From CAZUGA01 sp964619885 (GTDB lineage Bacteria; Pseudomonadota; Gammaproteobacteria; Methylococcales; UBA1147), in the NCBI GenBank assembly GCA_964619885.1, contig CAZUGA010000024.1:1-64000 (forward strand): a stretch of 64,000 bases of DNA, in the 5' to 3' direction. A program made the position numbers and the translations under genes. Position 1 is the first letter of the stretch. Each line of letters begins with the position of its first letter. The notes below the pieces were generated by a model. It did not search any database. It had not been told where the DNA came from and worked only from the letters and a program-made list of their open reading frames with translations. Positions 8,299 through 18,033 of the stretch are shown piece by piece.

Positions 8299-11229
8299 TT
8301 ATGCCGCGACTGCGGAATCTTCGTTGAGCTTGCCCGTTGGTATAGAAAATTGGAAATTAGCGCCATCACCGTCGTTATTTGCAGCCCATATGCGACCATT
8401 ATGCCCCTCAATAATTTCCTTGCAGATTGCTAGCCCCAATCCGGTGCCACCTGCGCCACTTTTGGTGTTGCTACTTTGAATAAATTTATCGAAGACGCTG
8501 TCCAATTCATCATCTGGCAGACCAATGCCCTCGTCGATTACACTGAGCCTTATCGCCTGGCAACTTTGTAAATCTGAATCCGTTTCGGTCGTTAACGGTA
8601 ACGAATCTTCGCTAATGGTGACATGAATGGTTTTCCCAGAAGGGGTGAATTTGATTGCGTTCGACAATAAATTTGTAATGACTTGACCGATCATTGCGCC
8701 ATCGAAAAAGCCTACGGCGTTAATTTCCGTGGGTTCGAGCAATAAATTCAGATTTAATTCCTGTAAGCGCGCTTCCCATTCGGCAACACAGATATCTGTG
8801 ATCTTCATAAGATCATTCGATTCACGGTTAAATTTCATCTTTCCCGCTTCAAGTTTTGCCAAATCCAGAAGATTATTCAGCAGTTTTAGCAAGCGATCTC
8901 CGCTTGTATTGATGCGCTCGAAATAATTTCCGAGTTTTTCTAAAGGTGCTTTTTCGAGCTTATTGATGCCAAATTTTGAAAAACTCAATATCGCGTGCAA
9001 TGGTGTACGTAGTTCGTGCGACATGTTGGCTAAAAACTCTGTTTTTGCTTGATTGGCCGATTCCGCGGCTTGCGTCGCTAATTCCAATTCTTGCGTTCGT
9101 GCTTTAACCGTGGTTTCCAAAATATGATTGTGCTCGCGTATTAGCGATTCGGCTTTCTTTCGATCAGTTATATCACCAATGGTTGTCAGATATCCGGTAA
9201 TGCTATCCGGTAACGATCCCAGAGCGGTAGAGCGCACATTAATCCATGTTGGTTCGTTTTGTTCGTTGTCTAAGCGGGCTTCAAATGTGAAATTAGACCC
9301 TGAATCCGTAGATTCGGACCATATGTTTAAGATTTTCAGACGATCTTCAGGGTGAACCAGTTGCATCCAGTCTCGGTCGAATTCCTGCTCTTGAGATAGA
9401 TTCATGACACTACGTAGCTGGGGATTCGAATATACAATTTCACCGTTCTGGTCGGTTCTAAAAATACCGACCGGCGAGGCTTCGCTCAATGTACGGAATA
9501 GAGCTTCGCTCTTTCTTAATTTTTGTTCCGCCACCTTCTTTTCGGTAATGTCGCGTAAAAACATCGAAAAGTATTGTGTACCTTCGCTGGTTGAATCGTG
9601 TTTGACGATTAACTGGCTTACATCCATTAAGTGTCTATCGGCCAATTGTATCTGCGTTTCTCCGGTCCAGGAGTTGTGCATATAAGCTTCAGGTACGGCT
9701 TCATTCAAAAGTTGATCGATCTGGGATTTGGGGAATATGGTTCTCAGATTATTATCTGTATACTCAATTTCCGGTCCCCATCCAAGCATATGTTTTCCGG
9801 ATTGATTGACATAGGTAATGCGACCGTCAAAATCGAAAGTTGCTATAAAATCGGGGCTGGTTTCGACGATAGTCGATAACAAGACTCGCGCTTCTTCGGC
9901 GATCTTTTTCTCTGTAATATCGTGTGATATAGAGACATAACTGTCGATGAAACCCTGCTCATTTTTGTGTCCAATGATAGTACTATCGACCCAATAAGGA
10001 GACCCGTCTTTACGATTGTTCAATATATTTCCGTGCCATGCGTCACCGGATACAATAGTTTTGTACATAGCCTGCCAGAAAGATTCCGAATGGTAGTTGG
10101 ATTTTAAGATTCGATGATTATTTCCGTCCAATTCTTCCTCTGAATATCCGCTAATCCTACTGAATAAAGCGTTACTGTAAATAATTGAACCTTGGGTATC
10201 GGTGATAGCTACTCCAGCAGACGAATTGAGTGCGAATCGTTGGGCTTCAATTTCGTGCAAAGCGGATTTATATGCTGCTTTGTTCTGGTTGGATGATTGT
10301 TCCGCTTCATCTCTTTTTCGGTAAACTGATTCAAATTCTGCAAGTAAGCCAACGACGGGTATTAAATACCCAAATATTTTTAGAGTGTGGGCAATATTAA
10401 ACGCAGAATCGTGCAACGCAGATGAGCCGAATGTCATATACAGTTGGATTGCAATTTGTGGTATCAGGGAGATTAAAAGCGCCTGGGCAAATACACTTGG
10501 TTCCCTGGATAAATACTTGGGGAATACAAAAATAAGACAAATAGAGTATGGGATCAATGGTAAAACATCGTAGGGACGCTTGATTAGTGCCTTTGGATCA
10601 ATTGTTTTAGGAAGTATATCTGAATGAGCGCAATAACTGATGACCAAGTAGCCGACCACAACTAATGTGGCGTTGATGATTAGAATCCAGCTGTATGAAA
10701 AAGCTTTGGTCTTTCGATCGATCAAAAATAGTCCGATCCCCATCAATAGGATTAAGCTGTTGAATAATCGGCATAATGCCCAGGTAAACGGCACTAGACT
10801 ACCATTTTCCGCCATCGAACTGATTAGCTGGTCCGCGGCTAATGTGTGAAAAGCGTCCATTGCGCCAGCACTCATTAAAGCGATACCAATTATCGGAAGA
10901 GATTTGCTCCCTGTGAGTCGATATTGAGTAAAAGCTAGCAGTCCGACAAACCATGCGGCGCATACGGCGGACCATTCCAGTAATGTATGGGTGAGAACAC
11001 CTCGGGATGCGGTAATGGCTGCATTGCGAAAATCGGCTTGACTCATGCGAACCGCAGCGTGATTGTCCGCGGGAAGGCTACTGGTCGAAAAATCAAACCC
11101 CAGGTTTTGCATCAACCAAGGCAGAGTACACAGCCCCGTAACCAATGCCGCATAGTGAAATAGCCGGGGTTTCAAGATGCTACTTGGTGACGGTGGAGAG
11201 ATGCTCAGGTCTTGGGAAGGAGAATTCAT
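8299..11229 (-). CDS. membrane histidine kinase: MASE3-like sensor, three PAS, HisKA, HATPase
   Basis: 976 residues. The first ~300 contain about seven membrane helices with GIALMSAGAMDAFHTLAADQ, which resembles MASE3 sensor regions. Three PAS domains follow at about 330-450, 455-575 and 580-695, each closing with a PAC-like ITEKK or TDRKKAE signature. The dimerisation and phosphoacceptor motif FLANMSHELRTPLHAI has its His near residue 736, and the ATPase part has N box NLLSNAIKF, G1 DEGIGLPDDEL and G2 GTGLGLAICKE. There is no receiver domain, so it needs a partner regulator. The gene just upstream on the same strand (86 bases away) encodes such a regulator, and both are probably one transcript. 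The signal is unknown. Confidence 0.88.
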   Translation of the reverse strand: MNSPSQDLSISPPSPSSILKPRLFHYAALVTGLCTLPWLMQNLGFDFSTSSLPADNHAAVRMSQADFRNAAITASRGVLTHTLLEWSAVCAAWFVGLLAFTQYRLTGSKSLPIIGIALMSAGAMDAFHTLAADQLISSMAENGSLVPFTWALCRLFNSLILLMGIGLFLIDRKTKAFSYSWILIINATLVVVGYLVISYCAHSDILPKTIDPKALIKRPYDVLPLIPYSICLIFVFPKYLSREPSVFAQALLISLIPQIAIQLYMTFGSSALHDSAFNIAHTLKIFGYLIPVVGLLAEFESVYRKRDEAEQSSNQNKAAYKSALHEIEAQRFALNSSAGVAITDTQGSIIYSNALFSRISGYSEEELDGNNHRILKSNYHSESFWQAMYKTIVSGDAWHGNILNNRKDGSPYWVDSTIIGHKNEQGFIDSYVSISHDITEKKIAEEARVLLSTIVETSPDFIATFDFDGRITYVNQSGKHMLGWGPEIEYTDNNLRTIFPKSQIDQLLNEAVPEAYMHNSWTGETQIQLADRHLMDVSQLIVKHDSTSEGTQYFSMFLRDITEKKVAEQKLRKSEALFRTLSEASPVGIFRTDQNGEIVYSNPQLRSVMNLSQEQEFDRDWMQLVHPEDRLKILNIWSESTDSGSNFTFEARLDNEQNEPTWINVRSTALGSLPDSITGYLTTIGDITDRKKAESLIREHNHILETTVKARTQELELATQAAESANQAKTEFLANMSHELRTPLHAILSFSKFGINKLEKAPLEKLGNYFERINTSGDRLLKLLNNLLDLAKLEAGKMKFNRESNDLMKITDICVAEWEARLQELNLNLLLEPTEINAVGFFDGAMIGQVITNLLSNAIKFTPSGKTIHVTISEDSLPLTTETDSDLQSCQAIRLSVIDEGIGLPDDELDSVFDKFIQSSNTKSGAGGTGLGLAICKEIIEGHNGRIWAANNDGDGANFQFSIPTGKLNEDSAVAA

Positions 11230-11314
11230 ATCGGCTATGGGTTTATGATCTTATTGACCTGACCAATGGTCGATCCTATAGCTCTATGACTGACGTATTC
11301 GTACGGTAATTTAT

Positions 11315-12202
11315 CTACGCAACAATGGACGCGACTACTTGGTTACCGTTGCCAATGTATTCGACCTTTGAAAAACTTATTTCTTTAGCAACAACAATGC
11401 CTCTTCCGTGATTATCTAAAGCACGTTCGGCACTAATGTCCACATAATTTTGCCAGTCAAATCCGGTACCTTGGTCGGTAATTTTGATTTCCACATTGTT
11501 GCCGTTTCGATGGAAAACGACCTCGGCAAATTTATTTTGGTTCTGTTCCAGATCAACCAATCGAGTAACTTCTTCTTCCCATTTCCCATCCATATTCAGG
11601 CTCGATTTTTCCTCGTAGCTAATACCAAGATTCCCATGTTCTATGGCGTTAACCAGTAATTCGGATAGGCCAATCACTACCGTATCCGGTTCCGGGCAGG
11701 CCTGCGCTATAAAGGATGCCAGAGTATAAGCTTCGTCAAGTTTCTGAAACCGAAACTGGCCGGCATCCATCAGCGGTGGAAGGCATTGATTTTCAGATAA
11801 TTCGCGAGCTAAACTCTTATACCGCGCCGAATCAACGATCGCTGATTTAACTACGGAAAACAACAAGTCTTCGTCAAATGGTTTGGTTAAATAGTAAAAT
11901 GCGCCACCCTTTATTCCCTCCAGAACATCGTCCTTGTCTGCGCGGGCGGTTTGCATAATGACCGGGCAGTTTTTCAGTTGCGGATGTCTTTTTATCAGCT
12001 TCAATACTTCCATGCCATCCATATTGGGCATCATCCGGTCCAATAGGATGATGTCGTATTTTTCTGGTTCAGCATCCAATTTTTCCCAAGCGATATCACC
12101 GTCATCCGCCGTGCTTAACTGGTAATTGGAATCCTCAAGGTATTCGCAAATAATCTCTAAGTTGGTTGAATCGTCGTCAACAACCAGTATATGTGGATTC
12201 AT
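11315..12202 (-). CDS. response regulator with C-terminal anti-sigma-type ATPase domain
   Basis: 295 residues. The receiver domain occupies about 1-125, with acidic pocket VDDD (8-11), phospho-acceptor Asp55 in LLDRMMPNMDG and conserved Lys in YLTKPF. The C-terminal ~150 residues form a GHKL ATPase of the RsbW/SpoIIAB kind: N box GLSELLVNAIEHGN and a G1-like ITDQGTGFDW, ending in a short GRGI motif. This combination is known from partner-switching regulators where phosphorylation controls binding or kinase activity toward an anti-sigma antagonist. No STAS or PP2C gene is adjacent, so the output partner is not visible. It precedes the membrane histidine kinase in the same orientation and is the likely target of that kinase. 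Confidence 0.85.
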   Translation of the reverse strand: MNPHILVVDDDSTNLEIICEYLEDSNYQLSTADDGDIAWEKLDAEPEKYDIILLDRMMPNMDGMEVLKLIKRHPQLKNCPVIMQTARADKDDVLEGIKGGAFYYLTKPFDEDLLFSVVKSAIVDSARYKSLARELSENQCLPPLMDAGQFRFQKLDEAYTLASFIAQACPEPDTVVIGLSELLVNAIEHGNLGISYEEKSSLNMDGKWEEEVTRLVDLEQNQNKFAEVVFHRNGNNVEIKITDQGTGFDWQNYVDISAERALDNHGRGIVVAKEISFSKVEYIGNGNQVVASIVA

Positions 12203-12329
12203 AGTTTGGTCTTGGGCATTTTCGATAGCTGTTAATCAAGTCAAACCGAACATGGAAAATTTGTTTGCCGTTCGAATTCAGTATAGTCAAAACCGATACA
12301 AACGATGATCTCGCAATTGGTTTGTCTGT

Positions 12330-13760
12330 TTAGAAAAAGTTTTTCGCCGTGTTGATCTGTTCTTGCGCATCATGCAGAAGATTTAATGAAAGTTCCGGTG
12401 AAAGTCCTACCTTACCTAGTTTGCCATAGGCCGGGATTGTATTAACGAACGGTAGCTCAGACATTCGCGCTGTACCGATATAACTATGTAGTTTCGCTAG
12501 AACAACGATATCACTCAAAGTTAAGTCGTCACCGCTATCGTGGTACCAATCTTCTGCGAGGTGGGGAATCTCCGCTAGATCTTCGGGGAAATCCCATTGT
12601 CTAAGTACCATGGTTCCAGCCGCCCCGCGAATATAGGGTATCGCTGCATTCAATTCGTTCGTATCAAACAATTCACGCGGAAAATTTTCTGCAAAATGCA
12701 AAAACGGTATGACACCTATGTCGCTGAGTAATCCAGCCAGCAAGGCTTTATCCGGATCAATACGTTTGGTTTTCTGCGCCAATACGAAACAGATACTGGA
12801 TAATGTAATACTATGTTTCCACAGACTGACCAAATGTTCTTTGATTTGCGGTTGATTACTTTTAAATACGTGGTGGAGACTAATGCTGGTGACTAAGTCT
12901 CTTGTCGCGACCATCCCCAATCGGGTAATTGCATCTTGGCAGCGGTTTACCGGATTAGCGGTCAGATAAATTGGACTGTTAGCAACTTGAATTAATTTGG
13001 CGACAATGCTTGGGTCTAATTGGACGATTTTCGCCGCCTCAGCAACGCTAACATCATCTCGGATGGCTCGGCGAAGTTTCATCGAAACATCGGGCAGAGA
13101 CGGGAGTTGAATATCGTTTTTTTCCAAATGCTGGAAAAAGGAGTGCACCAAACCACTGAGATGAAGTTCACCGGGCACATTCAGATGCTCGAAATTGACA
13201 GACAGCATGTTATTACGTTTAGTTTTTGCCCCCATTTCCATTATTTTATTTGGGACACGTAAAAGTTGGACATCTGATTTAGCGTAACCGGTTGCGCTGT
13301 GTTTTTTGCCGGATGAAAGCGGGAAATGAGCTTTTGTTGTGCCCGCTTGAATTTCGTATCTGCGATTACCTTCGGTTTCAACCGCGACGGTACCTTGTAG
13401 AAGAAATATGACTGACTCTACCGGTTCTTCCGCCCTAAACAATATACTGTTGGCACCGACGGCTTCCGATTCTTTATGGATAAGCGATAGGAGATCGTTT
13501 TCCATATAGCGAATCGGGACTAGTTTCTTTAGCGTGGCCACGGATATTTTTTTCGGGGTCAATTGACATGGGCGAGCAGTGCTTGTGGGCACAGAAGTGA
13601 CTTGCTGGACAGAAGCGGGTTTGGAGCCGCGTTCTACCGCTATAAAAGAAGATGCTGTGTCATCCGATTGGGCTGCACGTCTTCTGAAATACAAAATGCA
13701 TAAAAGCGCCAATGTCGACAGTACGACAAATGTAACAATCGCTATGTAAAGTGTATTCAC
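12330..13760 (-). CDS. membrane-anchored protein with cNMP-like and HDOD domains
   Basis: 476 residues from a GTG start. An N-terminal membrane helix (YIAIVTFVVLSTLALLCILYF) is followed by RRR. A cyclic-nucleotide-binding-like beta region lies at about 85-185 (SVIFLLQGTVAVETEGNRRYEIQAGT). An HDOD domain at about 215-410 begins IQLPSLPDVSMKLRRAIRDD and contains VAEAAKIVQLDPSIVAKLIQVANS. HDOD proteins are degenerate HD-type modules that lack phosphodiesterase residues and serve as signalling scaffolds, often in motility and c-di-GMP networks. A ligand for the cNMP-like part cannot be assigned. The gene lies 127 bases upstream of the regulator/kinase pair on the same strand and may belong to the same signalling group. 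Confidence 0.82.
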   Translation of the reverse strand: MNTLYIAIVTFVVLSTLALLCILYFRRRAAQSDDTASSFIAVERGSKPASVQQVTSVPTSTARPCQLTPKKISVATLKKLVPIRYMENDLLSLIHKESEAVGANSILFRAEEPVESVIFLLQGTVAVETEGNRRYEIQAGTTKAHFPLSSGKKHSATGYAKSDVQLLRVPNKIMEMGAKTKRNNMLSVNFEHLNVPGELHLSGLVHSFFQHLEKNDIQLPSLPDVSMKLRRAIRDDVSVAEAAKIVQLDPSIVAKLIQVANSPIYLTANPVNRCQDAITRLGMVATRDLVTSISLHHVFKSNQPQIKEHLVSLWKHSITLSSICFVLAQKTKRIDPDKALLAGLLSDIGVIPFLHFAENFPRELFDTNELNAAIPYIRGAAGTMVLRQWDFPEDLAEIPHLAEDWYHDSGDDLTLSDIVVLAKLHSYIGTARMSELPFVNTIPAYGKLGKVGLSPELSLNLLHDAQEQINTAKNFF

Positions 13761-14097
13761 GGGTATTTTTCCGTCGTTACTAAAAGATTTTATTGCTGGT
13801 ACAACAACACCGAATACGCGATCTCAGTGTTATTTCCAAAGCTTGGCTCAATTTTTGTTTATTACAAGGTAAATAATCGTTTACCGGGCCCAATGTTTCA
13901 AAAGATATTAACTTATGCGCGTTAAGTCCTGATTAGAAAGGACTCGAAGAAGTTTATATTGTAGTAGGATAGGGGGGATGAGCTTGATTTGACAAATAAT
14001 TTAGTACTACAATTCAGCGGCTTCGCCAATTCGCGCTTGTTGAAATCAAAAACGGCGTTGGTGGGTCTATTGAATAGTGTCAGTTTATTCATTACCG
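13761..14097. other. intergenic region between divergent genes
   Basis: It holds the upstream DNA of the HDOD gene (-) and of a small basic protein (+). A small hairpin, AGTCCT/AGGACT with an 8-base loop, lies at about 13925-13941. A possible promoter is listed separately. No gene is seen. Confidence 0.5.
13984..14013 (+). promoter_or_regulatory. possible sigma-70 promoter
   Basis: TTGATT (13984-13989) and TACAAT (14008-14013) are separated by 18 bases, about 85 bases upstream of the small basic protein. A better -35 hexamer, TTGACA at 13989, is only 13 bases from the -10, too close. This is sequence resemblance only. Confidence 0.3.
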
Positions 14098-14304
14098 ATG
14101 ATTAAAAAACAAAAAAGATTACAAACTAAATTGTATCGCCGAGAAGGTAAGGAACGGCGAGGTTGGTCCCCAATGCCTGAATCACCGTTTGAAGACAGCG
14201 AGGGTGCGACGGTAACCTACGATCGCAGACGAGTTATCGATCGCAGAAAAGAAGGTCAGATTAAACGCGCCAAAGTGCGCCGAACATTCCTTCGCGTTCG
14301 ATAG
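14098..14304 (+). CDS. small basic protein of unknown function
   Basis: 68 residues from the ATG at 14098; an in-frame GTG at 14077 would add seven residues. The protein is very rich in arginine and lysine (KKQKRLQTKLYRREGKERRG at the start, YDRRRVIDRRKEGQIKRAKVRR toward the end), with a short acidic middle. Such composition suggests RNA or DNA contact, but no known fold is recognisable. No good ribosome site is seen for either start. A likely promoter lies upstream. It could be a real small protein or a fortuitous frame; the strongly biased composition and isolated position make it plausible. Confidence 0.45.
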   Translation: MIKKQKRLQTKLYRREGKERRGWSPMPESPFEDSEGATVTYDRRRVIDRRKEGQIKRAKVRRTFLRVR

Positions 14305-14341
14305 GATAGGTTGTGGGCTAAACTGGGCGTGTGATTCAGAA

Positions 14342-14758
14342 TCAATGGAAGAATAAAGGATAGCCTGTCAAGAGGGCAGTAAGTGTTGCGGCACTTATGG
14401 TTAAGATCACGAATACGGAAATGGCCAATAATGAATCGAATACCCATATAGAGGTTTCAGACTGTATGGTTGTCGATTCATGTTTGTATGTTGGAGTTAG
14501 CCATCTTGAAATCGCGCGCTGACGGGCCACGGCAATAGTAATCCATAGATTAGCCAGCATGACCGTCACGCCCACGAACAAGTTGCCGCACCAAGGACAA
14601 ACGATGCTCGCGCTCGGGTCTGCGATATTGCAGTGTGAAGCGAGACCCGCCCACGGCCAAGTGCAACCACAGTAAAAAACTAATCCGCATAATGGAGTTA
14701 TGATTACCGCGGATACCAATCCAGCAAGGATTGATTCGGGCTCATTGCAAATTTTCAC
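14342..14758 (-). CDS. small multi-spanning membrane protein
   Basis: 138 residues from a GTG start. About three hydrophobic helices are visible (LAGLVSAVIITPLCGLVFYC, LFVGVTVMLANLWITIAVA, VFDSLLAISVFVILTISAATLTALL). A cysteine-rich loop between the first two (CGCTWPWAG...CNIADPSASIVCPWCGN) contains a CPWC motif that could bind metal or form a disulfide. I do not recognise the family. It lies 19 bases downstream of the oxidoreductase gene on the same strand and could be its second cistron. Confidence 0.5.
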   Translation of the reverse strand: MKICNEPESILAGLVSAVIITPLCGLVFYCGCTWPWAGLASHCNIADPSASIVCPWCGNLFVGVTVMLANLWITIAVARQRAISRWLTPTYKHESTTIQSETSIWVFDSLLAISVFVILTISAATLTALLTGYPLFFH

Positions 14759-14777
14759 GGTTGTTTCTGATTATTTT

Positions 14778-15779
14778 TCATGTCAGGTCTAGCACTACTT
14801 TTCCGGTGGGTTTTGACTGCTCCAGATATTGGTGCCCGAGACTCGCTTCGTTCAGTGGAAATACCTTTGCAATCGTTGTAGTAAGTACACCAGAATCGAA
14901 TAAATTTGCGCACTTTTTAAGTATATTGCCATGGTGTTGCAAACCTACAGGATCATCGGTCAAGCCAGGAGTAAGCATTAACTCCAGACTAATCCTTAAA
15001 TTCTTGAGTCGGGCCGTATTCCATACAGTAGAATTATCAGGTTGAAGAATAGTGACTATATCCCCATAAGTTTTTGTGCAGGATAGACATTGTTGGAAGA
15101 CGTCTCCACCGATGGTGTCGAATGCTATATCGACGCCGTTACCTTGGGTTAGTTCGATGACCCGCTTGACCACATCTTCTTTTTTATAATTGATTACATC
15201 ATCTGCTCCAATCTGGCTAACGTACCTGGCTTTTTCGTCGGAACTGACAGTCGTAATTACTTTGGCACCAATATGTTTAGCCAGTTGGATTGCGAGGTGG
15301 CCAACACCTCCGGCACCCGCGGGAATCAGTACGTATTGTCCTGGCTTTAGCTCAGTTCGATCGAATAGGCTTTCCCATGCAGTGATTAAAACCAGTGGAA
15401 CTGCGGCAGCCGCGTGGAAATCGATCGTTTTCGGTTTGTGCGCAACCAGATCACAATCGACGATACTATATTCAGCATAACACCCTTGTTTTCCATGAAA
15501 CGCACATTGGCAGAAATAGACTTCATCGCCAATGTTGAATTCGGTGACATCGCTGCCAAGTGCCTCGACAATTCCCGCGCCATCAAAACCTGGAACCATA
15601 GGTAGATTCACGGGAAATGCGTCTGGACTCGTACGAATTTTTGTATCTATTGGGTTGATGCCGGCAGCTTTAAGTTTTATCAACAGTTGCCGGCTATTGA
15701 CGATGGAAGGCTTGTCCAGTGTAATGGGTTTCAGAACCCTATGATTCCCAGGTTCCGTGATTGCGATCGCTTTCATCAT
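14778..15779 (-). CDS. quinone oxidoreductase-like MDR-family NADPH enzyme
   Basis: 333 residues. It has the medium-chain dehydrogenase order: a GroES-like N-terminal domain (LLIKLKAAGINPIDTKIR...VPGFDGAGIVEALGSDVTEFNIGDEVYF), then a Rossmann domain with the nucleotide loop AGAGGVGHLAIQLAKHIGAKV. The AAGINPIDxK signature and the lack of the structural zinc cysteine cluster place it with zinc-independent quinone oxidoreductase/enoyl reductase types, which reduce quinones or activated double bonds with NADPH. The substrate cannot be told from sequence. It is probably cytosolic. A small membrane protein gene follows on the same strand. Confidence 0.8.
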   Translation of the reverse strand: MMKAIAITEPGNHRVLKPITLDKPSIVNSRQLLIKLKAAGINPIDTKIRTSPDAFPVNLPMVPGFDGAGIVEALGSDVTEFNIGDEVYFCQCAFHGKQGCYAEYSIVDCDLVAHKPKTIDFHAAAAVPLVLITAWESLFDRTELKPGQYVLIPAGAGGVGHLAIQLAKHIGAKVITTVSSDEKARYVSQIGADDVINYKKEDVVKRVIELTQGNGVDIAFDTIGGDVFQQCLSCTKTYGDIVTILQPDNSTVWNTARLKNLRISLELMLTPGLTDDPVGLQHHGNILKKCANLFDSGVLTTTIAKVFPLNEASLGHQYLEQSKPTGKVVLDLT

Positions 15780-16190
15780 TATCAGTCCTCATTTAAACTG
15801 GCTGTATTATCAGCTCTGATTCTGGTACTTGCAATCCACCGAAAGGGTAGGGAAGCGAATTAAGAATGGAGATTGGGATTGATGAAGCTCACAGATCGGA
15901 GTCAGCATGAAATAGTTGGTAACGATGCCTGATGTACGGGAACACGTATCCCGGGAAGTATGATCTGGAAATGATCTTCACCTTCAACAAATCCGCTCAG
16001 CACTCACACATCCGTTGGATAAGCCGCAATATACCCTCCTGCTGAGTATTCACACAGTATGAATCTTAATCAGACCCTGTAGATCTGGCATTCAATTATT
16101 AATACAGCACTATGTGAATTTCTTTGTATGAAGAATCCAAGTGCGTATACTAATTTATTACATCGGCACCAGAGATAAAGGGAGATTCGG
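15780..16190. other. intergenic region between divergent genes
   Basis: Upstream DNA of the MDR oxidoreductase (-) and the amidohydrolase (+). Around 15936-15957 there is a short hairpin (ACGGGA/TCCCG arms). A GGGTAGGG octamer at 15845 is listed separately. The amidohydrolase has a strong ribosome site, GGGAGATTCGG. No gene is seen. Confidence 0.5.
15845..15852 (+). promoter_or_regulatory. KOPS-like octamer GGGTAGGG (FtsK orientation)
   Basis: It matches the E. coli KOPS consensus GGGNAGGG and lies left of the dif site on the + strand, so it points toward dif, as expected for FtsK-guided DNA translocation. A single octamer can occur by chance; its value is the agreement with the oppositely oriented one at 61392. 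Confidence 0.4.
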
Positions 16191-17969
16191 ATGCAATTAA
16201 TCGCTCGGCATGTTGTTGTATTCATATTCGTAAATGTATTTCTAACAGCGTGCATCAAGCAATCGGTTATAGACCCACCGTCAAATGTTGCTGCAGACAA
16301 ATTGCTGACTAACGCCAAAGTCTATACCGTCAACCAGGACCAACCCTGGGCAGAGGCCGTTGCGATCAAGGACAATAAGATCATCTATGTGGGCGACGCT
16401 GAAGGTGCCACTGCCTTTATTGACAGAGACACGCAGACTATTGATGTAACCGGAAAGATGATTCTACCCGGTTTTGTCAGTGGCCATGATCATCTGGTGG
16501 CATCAAATTGGACCAAGGCGGGTGTTAATCTATTTTCTGGTAAATCCAAACAGGATTATCTGACTTTAATCAAGACCTATGCCGAAGCACATCCTGATGA
16601 CGAGTTTCTCTACGGCTACGGGTGGAACTATACCACCTACGGTGGTCGTCCAACAGCGGCTGAATTGGACGCTGTCGCCCCCAACCACAAAGCGATTCTG
16701 TTTGATTTCACTATTCACGATGCCTGGTTGAATTCCAAAATGATGAGGGCTGGTAAAATCTCCGCTGAGACCAAAGACAAACAGCCTGGTTTCAGTTACT
16801 GGGAGCGCGACAAAGACGGCAACCCTACCGGCAACGCTATTGAGTTGGCCTGGTTTCCCGCCTATGTTGAATCCGGCGCTTGGAATCGTGAAGAGTTGGT
16901 CAATGAAAGTCAAAAAGTGCTCTATGATCGCGCCGCCAGTCAAGGCTGGACCAGCGTGATTAACCTTGGCTTATTAACGCCGAATGTTTCTATTCCGGAA
17001 GAAAATATTGTCGAGCATGAATATGCCATGAATCTGCTATCAGAACTCGATAAAAAGGGTGCACTGAAACTGCGCACCTTTATGCATTACATCTACAAAA
17101 ATGGCGAATATTCCGTTGATGAGCTCGTTAAGCAAACACTGCTTTTCCGCGCGATGTATGATAGCGATACGTTGCGTATGGCAGGTATCAAGATCCATCC
17201 GGAGGCAAATTGGGGTACTCAAACCTCGTTGTTGCTGGAAGGTTATGCAGACAAGCCGGACTACAAGGGTATCCGTGGGATTTCGGCGGGACGCGTCGAA
17301 GAAGTGATTATGAAAGCTAATGCCAAGGGTATCGATGTTTCCACTCATGCCGATGGCAGCGCAACCATTCGTGCCACCATCGATTCGATTATTGCGTCTC
17401 GGGAAGCGGGGAATACTGACGCCCGCAATAGTTTGCAACACTACGCTGTGGTACACCCCGACGATATGAAGCGGGTCGCCGAATTTCAGATTCCCGTTAA
17501 TCTTACACCCATCTGGCGTACGGATTGGGGTAATGGTTATCAATTGGCGCTGGATAAGCTGGGCGAGAACAGAACGCATAATTATTTCCAGAAACTAAGA
17601 ACCGTGATTGATACCGGTACCAAGGTAAGTATCTCAGCTGATGTACCTTCGACACCTTCAGAAGAGGCCGGTGCTCTATTCCAGCTTGAAGCTGCAATGA
17701 CACGGGTTAATCCTAATGATCCCAATTCCGAACCGTGGCCCGCCAAAGCTGATGAAATCACACTGGAACAGGGCTTAAAGGCACTGACCATAGATCCTGC
17801 CTGGCAGGCACGAATGGAAGACAAGGTGGGTAGTTTGGAAGTGGGAAAATACGCAGACCTCGTTATTTTGGAAAAAAATTTATTCGATGTAGCGCCAACT
17901 GAGGTTGCTGATGTCAAAGTGATGGGAACGATGATGGATGGTAAATTCACCTACTACGATGGCATTTAG
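16191..17969 (+). CDS. amidohydrolase-family lipoprotein (YtcJ-like)
   Basis: 592 residues. The signal MQLIARHVVVFIFVNVFLTAC ends in a lipobox (LTAC), so the enzyme is membrane-anchored outside the cytoplasm. The body is an Amidohydro_3 protein: an N-terminal beta part (LLTNAKVYTVNQDQPWAEAVAIKDNKIIYVG), the metal-site HxH in PGFVSGHDHLV, a further His in VSTHADGS, and the closing composite domain LEVGKYADLVILEKN. YtcJ-type enzymes hydrolyse C-N bonds of amides or N-formyl compounds; the substrate here is unknown. The strong Shine-Dalgarno sequence GGGAGATTCGG supports the start. It stands alone on its strand before a cluster of small lipoproteins. Confidence 0.85.
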   Translation: MQLIARHVVVFIFVNVFLTACIKQSVIDPPSNVAADKLLTNAKVYTVNQDQPWAEAVAIKDNKIIYVGDAEGATAFIDRDTQTIDVTGKMILPGFVSGHDHLVASNWTKAGVNLFSGKSKQDYLTLIKTYAEAHPDDEFLYGYGWNYTTYGGRPTAAELDAVAPNHKAILFDFTIHDAWLNSKMMRAGKISAETKDKQPGFSYWERDKDGNPTGNAIELAWFPAYVESGAWNREELVNESQKVLYDRAASQGWTSVINLGLLTPNVSIPEENIVEHEYAMNLLSELDKKGALKLRTFMHYIYKNGEYSVDELVKQTLLFRAMYDSDTLRMAGIKIHPEANWGTQTSLLLEGYADKPDYKGIRGISAGRVEEVIMKANAKGIDVSTHADGSATIRATIDSIIASREAGNTDARNSLQHYAVVHPDDMKRVAEFQIPVNLTPIWRTDWGNGYQLALDKLGENRTHNYFQKLRTVIDTGTKVSISADVPSTPSEEAGALFQLEAAMTRVNPNDPNSEPWPAKADEITLEQGLKALTIDPAWQARMEDKVGSLEVGKYADLVILEKNLFDVAPTEVADVKVMGTMMDGKFTYYDGI

Positions 17970-18033
17970 CCATTTGTTATTAGTAGCGCTAATTAATGTA
18001 TTCGGCCAGAAAAGCTAAGCTTCCAATTTTCGA

